A model generated the notes under the pieces. That model worked only from the letters and a program-made list of their open reading frames with translations. It did not search any database and was not told where the DNA came from. The translations under genes were made by a program, and so were the position numbers. A DNA stretch of 10,417 nucleotides from Allosphingosinicella sp. (GTDB lineage Bacteria; Pseudomonadota; Alphaproteobacteria; Sphingomonadales; Sphingomonadaceae): the NCBI GenBank assembly GCA_030146745.1, contig JASLBD010000171.1, positions 1 to 10,417 on the forward strand, written 5' to 3'. Position 1 is the stretch's first letter, and each line of letters starts with the position of its first letter. Positions 1-7,785 of the stretch are shown in pieces.

Positions 1-1695
1 GGCGACCTTGCCGTGGAGATTCTCGTCCCATTTGCCCCAGCGGTCGATGAAGGCGCTGGCCGCGGCGGCGTCCCCGGCTTCCTGGATGGCGATGACCTGC
101 TCGAGGAGGTCGCGCACCGCTTCGTGATAGCGGCCGTAGTCTATGCTCAGCTTCGCGGTCGCGGGATCGAAGCTCAGCACCTTGCGGTCGAGGAACCAGT
201 TCCACTGCATCAGCTGCATCATGTTGTAGGGCTGCTCGCGCCGCGGCTTGTTGTTCTGGAGGGTGCGCAGGATGCCGCTGGCGTAGACGGCGCGAAGCTG
301 GTCGTCGCCATAATAGGCGCGGCGGCGCAACTCCTTCGCAACGAACAGCGAGACGAGATCCGCCTTCAGCTCCTCGAGCAGATTGGCGTCGGCGCCGATG
401 ACGTCGAGAGTCCGGCCCGACGCGGTGACGTCCGGCCCGAGATAATGGCCGACCTCGTGCCAGAGCGTGCGGTAGAAATTGGCATCGGCGGTGAGATGCC
501 CGGCCTGGGCGGGCGCGACAGCGGCTCCGAAGATGTCGCCCGAGCCCCGGAAGAGGTCGGGATTGCGCATGATGTTGGCGCGCAGCAGGATGATGCTTCC
601 GTAGCGCTCGACCAGATAGGCTTCGTTGGGAAGGTTGGTCGCGGTGTTGCCGCCTCGGGTCTGGCCGAAATCGGCGATGACGTCGTAGACCCCGACCGGA
701 ATGTCCTCCATCACCCGCCGGCGGCGCTCGTAGGGGAGCGAATCCTCCAGCGCCTGGATGCCCTTCATCGCCTCGCGGAGCTCGGCCGATTCCTTCGTCC
801 GGGTGGCGAGCAGGCTGAGGCCGTAGAAGGCGCGGGTTCCGAGCAGCTCGTCGTCATAGGTCTCGTAGGCGCCGATCTGGGCGTTGAGATTCCCGAACCG
901 CCCCTTGAGCCAGGCGGCGTCGCCCGATTCGTAATCGTCGCTGAGCAGGTCGCGGGCGCGGTTGCGAAGATAGCGGGCGAATTGCGGGTCGGAAGCCTCG
1001 ACCGCGTCGGCCGCCTCGTTGAGCAGGCCGTGGCTTCGAACCATCTCGTCTGCATAAGCGAGCGAGTAAGGGATTGCGTAGAGGGTGGCTCGGCTCGGCC
1101 GCCTGGCGAGCGCCTCCAGCCGGGTCCGAAGGCCTGGATGGAGCGTGTCGATGACCGGATATTGGCGCAGCTTGGCGAGGTCGCGCTTGAGCATCGCAGC
1201 TTCCGCCCTGCGCACGACCGAGCGAAGGTCGGTCAGGCGGGCACGCTCGTCCGGATGGGCGGCGAGCCAGGCGTCGAACTCGGCCTTGGTGAGATCCCAG
1301 GGATAGACGTTCTTGCCCGGAGGCGAGTCGGCGACGGCGAGGGCCGGCTCGCGCCTGTTGTCGAGGGTGGTCGCGATCGGACCCTGGTTGAGCCGGTAGA
1401 GGGTGTAGAGGGCCCGGCCCTGCGCATCGGTCCGGCGCGACAGAGCGGCGCGGACGGTGAGCGCGTTCCGGTGGCGCTGCTGCTCGTAGACGTCCTGGAA
1501 GATCCGGCCGACCTCGAGCAGCTTGGTGACCGCGACCCGCTCGCCCGGGGTCAGATGGGCGAGCGAAGGGGCGAGCCGGATCGTCTGGGTCTTGTCGAGG
1601 ATCGCCTGAACCTGGGCCGGCGCCCATTCGCGCGGGGCCGGAGACTGGGCGGCGGCGGGCGCCGCCAGCAGGGCGAGCAGCAGGGTGAAGTTCAT
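1..1695 (-). CDS. M49-like (dipeptidyl-peptidase III family) secreted zinc metallopeptidase, 3' end outside window
   Basis: The reading frame stays open from the ATG at 1695 to the window edge, giving 565 codons and no stop. Residues 1-17 (MNFTLLLALLAAPAAAQ) look like a Sec signal peptide cut after AAA, so the enzyme should be periplasmic or secreted. A zinc site is visible: HEVGH at residues 413-417 followed by YLGP, then EELKAD at 441-446, which supplies the third ligand glutamate. Two blocks shared with the family and with the C-terminal domain of plant Nudix hydrolase 3 proteins are ETYDDELLG near 278 and NLPNE at 354. Classical DPP III has a six-residue HExxGH motif; this protein has the shorter five-residue HExxH form, as do the Nudix-3-like members. 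The expected role is removal of dipeptides from peptides, but the substrate is inferred. No clear Shine-Dalgarno sequence precedes the ATG, and an in-frame GTG at 1704 is an alternative. Bacterial relatives are of similar size, so probably little is missing. Confidence 0.82.
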   Translation of the reverse strand, partial: MNFTLLLALLAAPAAAQSPAPREWAPAQVQAILDKTQTIRLAPSLAHLTPGERVAVTKLLEVGRIFQDVYEQQRHRNALTVRAALSRRTDAQGRALYTLYRLNQGPIATTLDNRREPALAVADSPPGKNVYPWDLTKAEFDAWLAAHPDERARLTDLRSVVRRAEAAMLKRDLAKLRQYPVIDTLHPGLRTRLEALARRPSRATLYAIPYSLAYADEMVRSHGLLNEAADAVEASDPQFARYLRNRARDLLSDDYESGDAAWLKGRFGNLNAQIGAYETYDDELLGTRAFYGLSLLATRTKESAELREAMKGIQALEDSLPYERRRRVMEDIPVGVYDVIADFGQTRGGNTATNLPNEAYLVERYGSIILLRANIMRNPDLFRGSGDIFGAAVAPAQAGHLTADANFYRTLWHEVGHYLGPDVTASGRTLDVIGADANLLEELKADLVSLFVAKELRRRAYYGDDQLRAVYASGILRTLQNNKPRREQPYNMMQLMQWNWFLDRKVLSFDPATAKLSIDYGRYHEAVRDLLEQVIAIQEAGDAAAASAFIDRWGKWDENLHGKVA

Positions 1696-1925
1696 GAAGT
1701 TCACGATGTCCGCAGAAAATCCCGAAGCCGCGCGTTTCGCGGCCAGGCCGAACCCGGACATCCGCTCCGAAACGCCCTGCACCATAGCTTGCACATCCGT
1801 CTCCGATTCGTGAGGCCAGCCGTGGCCGCGTCCTGAAAGCCTATCCTAGCGGAACGCATTTTTCTCCATCAATCGGGTTCGCTCGACCTTTCCAGGTCGC
1901 CCGTCGAGGCTCTAGGCTGACCGCG
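1696..1925. other. Divergent intergenic region between the M49-like gene and the membrane-protein operon
   Basis: These 230 bases separate two divergently transcribed units and must hold the promoters of both. I could not identify a convincing -35/-10 pair or an operator on either strand. A GGAAC at 1851-1855 followed by GTT at 1877-1879 recalls the alphaproteobacterial EcfG general-stress promoter, but the spacing is too long. No small coding region with a ribosome-binding site was seen. Confidence 0.5.
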
Positions 1926-2345
1926 ATGGAAGACTTCCTCCTGAGCCTCACCCGCGGCAACGTGTCGGAGGTGAAGATCGTGCTGGCCGCGGTCGTCGCT
2001 TCGCTCGCCGCCTATCAGGTGGGGCTGATGGCGGTGGGCTATGGTAAGGTCCGGCTGCCCTTCCTCGAGCCGCTTCCGGCGTCGAAGGCGCACCGCGCGA
2101 TCGGCGATTCGATCGTCGCGGTGACCGTCGTCGTGGCGATCATGTGCGTCGGCTATTTCGGCTTCGAGGACGATTCGGCGGTCCATATCCTGCTCGCCTG
2201 CGCGCTTCTCGCCCTGCTCGGCTTCAAGATCCTCGTCATCCGGCGGCTGCACCGGCTCGATCACCTCTTGCCGACGCTCGGCATATCGGTGTTCCTGCTG
2301 TTCTGGGCGGCCTGGCTCTCGGCCGCGGCCGGGCATCTGATCTGA
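1926..2345 (+). CDS. Four-helix integral membrane protein, DUF6529-like (possible b-type heme protein)
   Basis: This 139-residue protein is almost entirely hydrophobic, with four predicted membrane helices at about 17-37, 60-80, 86-105 and 113-134. Histidines sit at helix ends: H56 (KAHRAIGD) before helix 2, H87 (AVHILLAC) at the start of helix 3, and H109 and H113 before helix 4. The pattern of an 'HR..G' helix, an 'H.LL.C...G...K.LV.R' helix and a 'LP.LG..VF' helix resembles DUF6529 and, more distantly, ferric-reductase/cytochrome b561-like transmembrane heme proteins. The family match is from recalled pattern and heme binding is inference. It is the first gene of an operon: the next gene starts 9 bases after its stop. 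The start at 1926 has no strong Shine-Dalgarno sequence, but an upstream extension would add no hydrophobic or conserved sequence. Confidence 0.75.
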   Translation: MEDFLLSLTRGNVSEVKIVLAAVVASLAAYQVGLMAVGYGKVRLPFLEPLPASKAHRAIGDSIVAVTVVVAIMCVGYFGFEDDSAVHILLACALLALLGFKILVIRRLHRLDHLLPTLGISVFLLFWAAWLSAAAGHLI

Positions 2346-2354
2346 GGAGACCCC

Positions 2355-2609
2355 ATGGCGGAAGAACTCTCCGGGAAAGACGGTACCGGACCCCAGTTGC
2401 TGGGCTCGCTGGCCGCGGCGGCTCTGATCGTCGTCCTCGCCATCTGGGCTGTGACGGCGAAGCTGTGGCCCACCAGCATCGCCGGACGCGAGGCGGCGGA
2501 GGAGCGGGCCGAGGCGGCGGAAGAGGCCGCCGAGGAAAAAGCCGATGAGACCGGGGAGTCCCGCGAGGAAGGCGGCAGGAACCGCCGCCGCCGCGGGCGC
2601 GAGAGATGA
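2355..2609 (+). CDS. Small single-pass membrane protein with Ala/Glu-rich helix and Arg-rich tail
   Basis: I do not recognise this 84-residue protein. Residues 1-14 are polar, 15-37 form one hydrophobic segment (LLGSLAAAALIVVLAIWAV), 43-65 are an alanine/glutamate-rich stretch likely to be a long charged helix or coiled coil, and 74-84 are strongly basic (NRRRRGRER). A good ribosome-binding site (GAGGAG at 2344-2349) lies just upstream and overlaps the stop of the preceding gene. The 3' end overlaps the next gene in an ATGA arrangement at 2606-2609, which usually means translational coupling. The reading frame is supported by its ribosome-binding site, its membrane segment and its fit between two real genes. 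It may be an accessory or anchoring subunit of the neighbouring membrane protein, but nothing in the sequence proves that. Confidence 0.72.
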   Translation: MAEELSGKDGTGPQLLGSLAAAALIVVLAIWAVTAKLWPTSIAGREAAEERAEAAEEAAEEKADETGESREEGGRNRRRRGRER

Positions 2610-3802
2610 GGAAGCCACTCCTGCTGCTGGCCGCGGCGCTGACGGCGTCCTGCGCCTCCGTGCCCGAGCGCGAATCCGCCGCTCCGCCCGCTCACGCCGC
2701 TTATGCCTGGGCGACCTTCGACGCGCGCGGGATCACCCGGTCCGCCGCCGCCGGCCCCGCCGACCGCGGCGGCGGGCGGGCGCTCACCCTCGACGATCCG
2801 GTGCGGATCGCGTCGATCAGCAAGCTCGTCGTCGCACTGGGCGCGATGCGGATGGTCGAGCAGGGGAAGCTCGACCTCGACCGCGACGTTTCCGATTATC
2901 TCGGCTGGCGGCTTCGCAACCCGGCGTTCCCGGGCGATCCGATCACCTTGCGGATGCTCCTGTCGCACCGCTCCAGCCTTCGCGACGAGGTCGATTACGT
3001 GATCCCGCTCGGCGGCACGGTGGAGGAGCGGGTGGCCGACCCCAGGGCCTACGATCCCGCCCACCGCCCGGGCAGCTTCTACCGCTATTCGAACCTCGGC
3101 TTCCCGGTCGTAGCGACGGCGATGGAGAAGGCGGGCGGCGAGCGCTTCGACCGGCTGATCGACCGCCTGGTGCTCAGGCCGATGAAGCTCGATGCCTGCT
3201 TCAACTGGTCGACCTGCTCCGATGAGGCGGCGGCGCGGGCGGTGGTGCTCTATTCGGCTTCGGGCGAGGTGCTTCGCGACGATCACAAGGGCAAAAGGCC
3301 CGACTGCCTGGTGGTCCCGGCGGCGGACGGAAGCTGCGACCTTTCGGACTATCGGATCGGGACCCATGGCGGCCTCTTCTCGCCCCAGGGCGGACTTCGG
3401 ATCTCGCTTCGCGACCTCGCGGCCGTCGGGCAGCTGCTGCTTCGCAAGGGCCGGCTGGCCGACGGCGGGCGACTCCTCTCGGAATCGAGCATCGCCGAAA
3501 TGATGCGGCCTCACTGGCGCTTCGACGGCTCGAACGGCGAGCAGGAGAAAGGCTTCTATTGCGGCTACGGATTGTCGGTTCAAATCCTGGCGCAATGCCC
3601 GCCCCAGGACGATCCCGCCGGCGACGGCCGAACGCGCTTCGGCCATGCCGGCGACGCCTACGGAGTCAAATCGGGCCTTTGGATCGATCCCGCCCGAGGC
3701 ACCGGAATAGCCTATTTCGCCACCGGCATTTCCGGCGAGGCCAAAGGCTCCCGCTCCGCTTACTGGGCGATCGAGGAGTGGCTCGCGGCGAAGGCGCGGT
3801 AG
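2606..3802 (+). CDS. Lipoprotein serine hydrolase, beta-lactamase / S12 penicillin-binding-protein-like family
   Basis: The 398-residue protein has the three active-site motifs of class C beta-lactamase-fold enzymes: SISK at 70-73 (nucleophile S70, base K73) within RIASISKLVVA, YSN at 161-163 within YRYSNLGF, and HAG at 347-349 in place of KTG. LLSHRSSL at 118-125 matches the family's LLxHxSGL block. The N-terminus (LLLLAAALTASC) is a lipoprotein-type signal with C16 as the lipidation site; the -3 position is Thr, so the lipobox is not perfect. The residue after Cys is Ala, which would favour outer-membrane sorting. Six further cysteines (198, 204, 234, 244, 319, 331) could form periplasmic disulfides. 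Such proteins may be esterases, D-aminopeptidases, DD-peptidases or beta-lactamases, and the motifs alone do not decide between them. It is the last gene of the operon, translationally coupled to the small membrane protein. Confidence 0.9.
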   Translation: MRKPLLLLAAALTASCASVPERESAAPPAHAAYAWATFDARGITRSAAAGPADRGGGRALTLDDPVRIASISKLVVALGAMRMVEQGKLDLDRDVSDYLGWRLRNPAFPGDPITLRMLLSHRSSLRDEVDYVIPLGGTVEERVADPRAYDPAHRPGSFYRYSNLGFPVVATAMEKAGGERFDRLIDRLVLRPMKLDACFNWSTCSDEAAARAVVLYSASGEVLRDDHKGKRPDCLVVPAADGSCDLSDYRIGTHGGLFSPQGGLRISLRDLAAVGQLLLRKGRLADGGRLLSESSIAEMMRPHWRFDGSNGEQEKGFYCGYGLSVQILAQCPPQDDPAGDGRTRFGHAGDAYGVKSGLWIDPARGTGIAYFATGISGEAKGSRSAYWAIEEWLAAKAR

Positions 3803-3834
3803 CGCCGGCGCGGAGGCGTGAGGTCCCGCCCCCT

Positions 3835-3930
3835 CGTCATTCCGGCGAAGGCCGGAAAATCCATGACACCGGCAGCGACAGGCTGGACTCGATCCGTGTT
3901 CATGGATCCCGGATCAAGTCCGGGATGACG
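3835..3930. repeat. Nested palindromic intergenic repeat (REP/BIME-like)
   Basis: The 96-base element lies between two convergent genes and has three levels of symmetry. Outer arms CGTCATTCCGG (3835-3845) and CCGGGATGACG (3920-3930) pair at 10 of 11 positions. Inner arms ATCCATGA (3859-3866) and TCATGGAT (3900-3907) pair perfectly. Each end also folds alone: TCCGGC/GCCGGA (3841-3846 with 3851-3856) and ATCCCGGA/TCCGGGAT (3906-3913 with 3919-3926). The general form, 'CGTCATTCCGGCGAAGGCCGG ... ATCCCGGATCAAGTCCGGGATGACG' split over two arms, resembles a widely dispersed repeat of alphaproteobacterial genomes. It probably also works as a bidirectional transcription barrier, which is inference. 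There is no T-tract. Confidence 0.8.
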
Positions 3931-3946
3931 GACATGGGACCCCGGA

Positions 3947-5890
<1,944 letters not shown>

Positions 5891-5920
5891 TGGCTGGGAC
5901 CCCTGTTGAGAGCGGGGCGG

Positions 5921-5949
5921 ACGCTAGGCCCATGAAACCTGTCGGGCAA
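5921..5949 (-). promoter_or_regulatory. Candidate promoter of the S9 peptidase gene
   Basis: On the minus strand a TTGCCC box (5949-5944) is followed after 17 bases by TAGCGT (5926-5921). This would start transcription about 5914, leaving a leader of roughly 24 bases that contains the AGGGGT ribosome-binding site. The -10 box is a weak match, so this is a suggestion from spacing and position only. Confidence 0.28.
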
Positions 5950-5990
5950 GAATCGCCGAGCCGGGATCGAACGCCGGCGATCCGGAAGCC

Positions 5991-6014
5991 GTGACGGCGA
6001 TCACGCGCCGTCAC
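5991..6014. promoter_or_regulatory. Perfect 8-base dyad, possible operator
   Basis: GTGACGGC (5991-5998) and GCCGTCAC (6007-6014) are exact inverted repeats separated by eight bases. The dyad lies between the divergently transcribed S9 peptidase and the small protein at 6082, just upstream of a TATAAG (6027-6032) that could be a -10 box for the latter. The position and half-site spacing suit binding of a dimeric regulator, but an RNA hairpin is equally possible. No regulator gene is encoded nearby. Confidence 0.35.
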
Positions 6015-6081
6015 TCTCGCGACGCCTATAAGCCGATATCGGTCGCGGAGACCGTTCTCCGCTCATCGAAGGAGGAATGTG

Positions 6082-6351
6082 ATGGCTGGACAGGCCGACT
6101 ATAGCGATCCGCAAATCCGCGAAGCCGTCGCCCGGGCGATGCTCGACGAGACCGAAGTGAGCGGCGCCCAGGCGGGCGGCGCCGAAAGGCCCGTCGCCGC
6201 GGCCGATCCCAAGCAGCTCTTCTGCGACAATTGGGACACGGTGAAGCAAGTGCTGAATTTCCTGAAGCCGTTCCTGCCGCAGAAGCTTCAAGGCATCGTC
6301 GACATGATCATCAAGGCCGGCGACACACTGAAGCAGTTGATCTGCCGCTGA
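6082..6351 (+). CDS. Unrecognised 89-residue protein with two cysteines bracketing an amphipathic helical segment
   Basis: I do not recognise this protein. It is supported by AAGGAGG at 6069-6075, the best Shine-Dalgarno match on this strand, six bases before the ATG at 6082; a GTG at 6079 would be only three bases away and is less likely. Residues 1-43 are polar, Ala/Gly/Glu-rich and probably disordered, with a Gly-Gly at 32-33. Residues 46-88 are compact and amphipathic: FCDNWDTVKQVLNFLKPFLP, then a second helix (about 67-79), ending LKQLICR. C48 and C88 bracket this part, and P63 and P66 would break it into a helical hairpin that a disulfide could close. There is no signal peptide or membrane helix. 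It stands alone, divergent from the S9 peptidase and convergent with sdaA. The strong ribosome-binding site suggests good expression. A peptide cleaved after Gly-Gly is conceivable, but no transporter or maturation gene is nearby. Confidence 0.75.
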   Translation: MAGQADYSDPQIREAVARAMLDETEVSGAQAGGAERPVAAADPKQLFCDNWDTVKQVLNFLKPFLPQKLQGIVDMIIKAGDTLKQLICR

Positions 6352-6364
6352 CGCTCGCGACGAA

Positions 6365-6404
6365 GCCGCGCCGCCCGATCGGCGGTCGCCGCAGGCGGCG
6401 CGGC
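6365..6404. terminator. GC-rich hairpin between convergent genes, probable shared terminator
   Basis: GCCGCGCCGCC (6365-6375) and GGCGGCGCGGC (6394-6404) are perfect 11-base inverted repeats with an 18-base loop. The hairpin begins 13 bases after the stop of the small protein and ends two bases before the sdaA stop codon, so it can serve both directions. No T-run follows on either side, so it would be a hairpin-only or Rho-assisted terminator. Confidence 0.6.
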
Positions 6405-6405
6405 A

Positions 6406-7785
6406 TCAGCATTCCACCACATTGACCGCGAGGCCGCCCAGCGACGTCTCCTTGTAGCGTTCGTTCATGTCGAGGCCGGTCCTGCGCATCGTCTCGATCA
6501 CCTGGTCGAGGCTGACGAGATGGTCGCCGGTGCCGACGAGGGCGAGGCGGGAGGCTTCGATCGCCTTGATCGCGCCGACCGCGTTGCGCTCGATGCAGGG
6601 GACCTGGACGAGGCCGCCGACCGGGTCGCAGGTCAGGCCGAGATTATGCTCCATTCCGATCTCGGCGGCATTCTCGATCTGCGAGTTGGTGCCGCCGAGC
6701 GCCGCGGTGAGGCCGGCGGCCGCCATCGAGCAGGCGACTCCGACCTCGCCCTGGCAGCCGACCTCGGCGCCGGAGATGGAGGCATTCTCCTTGAACAGGG
6801 AGCCGACCGCGGCGGCGGTGAGGAGGAAGGTGCGGACGCCCTCCATGGTCGAATGGGGGGTGAAGCGCTGGTAGTAGCGAAGGATCGCGGGGACGATGCC
6901 GGCGGCGCCGTTGGTCGGAGCGGTGACGACCCGGCCGCCAGCGGCATTCTCCTCGTTGACCGCGAGCGCCCAGAGGTTGACCCAGTCGAGCACGGTGAGC
7001 GGATCCTGGAGCGTGCGCTCGGCGCGGTCGAGGAGGAGCTTGTGGAGGCCGGGGGCGCGGCGCTTGACGTTGAGTCCGCCGGGCAGGATCCCGGCGCGGC
7101 CGATGCCCCGGTCGATGCAGCCCTCCATCGCCTCCACGATCGAATCGAGGCGGGCGTCGATCTCCTCGTCGGGGCGCACCGCCCGCTCGTTGGCTCGGGC
7201 GATCTCGGCGATGGTGAGGCTCTCGCGCCCGGCGATGGCGAGAAGCTCGTCGGCGCAGCGGTAATTGTAGGGGATGTCCCACAGGCCCTCGGGCGGGGCG
7301 TTGCCGGCGATCGCCGCCTCGTCGACGACCGCGCCTCCGCCGACCGAATAGTAGACGGCGCTCTCCAGCATTGCGCCGGCGGCGTCGAAGGCGGTGAAGC
7401 GCATTCCGTTCGAATGGTGGGGAAGACGCTCGCGCTGGAGGAATTTGAGGTCGTTCGGCTCGTCGAAGGCGATTTCCCTGGCCCCGCCGAGGCGCAGGCG
7501 CCGGGCCGTTCGGACCGTTTCGATGAGCCGGTCGGCCGCGTCGGGATCCATCCGGTCCGGCCGTTCGCCGGAAAGGCCGAGCAGGATCGCGCGGTCGGTG
7601 GCGTGGCCCTTGCCGGTCAGGGCGAGCGATCCGTAGAGCTCGGCCAGGACCCGCCCGGTACGCTCCAGCAAAGCCTTTTGCGAGAGCGCCTCGACAAAGC
7701 GGCACGCGGCCGTCATCGGCCCCATCGTGTGGGAGCTCGACGGACCGATCCCGATCTTGAAGAGGTCGAAGACGCTGGTGACCAA
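6406..7785 (-). CDS. sdaA: L-serine ammonia-lyase (L-serine dehydratase), single-chain iron-sulfur type
   Basis: The enzyme deaminates L-serine to pyruvate and ammonia in the cytoplasm using an oxygen-sensitive [4Fe-4S] cluster. The 459-residue chain has the N-terminal beta domain beginning [20 protein letters not shown] (residues 4-23), where SSSHT binds substrate, and a C-terminal alpha domain from about 185. The cluster ligands are C344 (VGCQGE), C386 (TCDPVGG) and C397 (PCIERN). The chain ends in Cys459 (NVVEC); in the Legionella enzyme the equivalent terminal Cys folds into the active site as a 'tail-in-mouth' ligand of the free iron. The start is a TTG at 7785, chosen because AGGAGG (7798-7793) lies seven bases upstream and the conserved N-terminus begins right there. 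Its 5' end overlaps the start of the divergent pab gene by eight bases. The length agrees with the family. Confidence 0.96.
   Translation of the reverse strand: MVTSVFDLFKIGIGPSSSHTMGPMTAACRFVEALSQKALLERTGRVLAELYGSLALTGKGHATDRAILLGLSGERPDRMDPDAADRLIETVRTARRLRLGGAREIAFDEPNDLKFLQRERLPHHSNGMRFTAFDAAGAMLESAVYYSVGGGAVVDEAAIAGNAPPEGLWDIPYNYRCADELLAIAGRESLTIAEIARANERAVRPDEEIDARLDSIVEAMEGCIDRGIGRAGILPGGLNVKRRAPGLHKLLLDRAERTLQDPLTVLDWVNLWALAVNEENAAGGRVVTAPTNGAAGIVPAILRYYQRFTPHSTMEGVRTFLLTAAAVGSLFKENASISGAEVGCQGEVGVACSMAAAGLTAALGGTNSQIENAAEIGMEHNLGLTCDPVGGLVQVPCIERNAVGAIKAIEASRLALVGTGDHLVSLDQVIETMRRTGLDMNERYKETSLGGLAVNVVEC

Noticed and set aside
13..1836. 607-residue open frame on the plus strand across the M49-like gene
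   Set aside because: It is antisense to a frame carrying a signal peptide, HEVGH/EELKAD zinc motifs and family blocks. Long antisense frames are expected at this GC content, and its translation has no recognisable domain.
1851..1879. Possible EcfG-type stress promoter (GGAAC ... GTT) ahead of the membrane-protein operon
   Set aside because: The gap between the boxes is about 20 bases or more, longer than the 16-17 usual for this sigma factor, and the -10 element is only GTT.
6082..6351. Bacteriocin or Gly-Gly-leader peptide interpretation of the small protein
   Set aside because: There is a Gly-Gly at residues 32-33, but no peptidase-containing ABC transporter, immunity or modification gene nearby, and the leader does not match a known Gly-Gly leader well enough to call.
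7727..7777. Upstream GTG start for pabB at 7727
   Set aside because: It would put 17 extra residues with no family resemblance inside the sdaA coding region, and the next in-frame GTG at 7778 already lies about 24 residues ahead of the conserved core.
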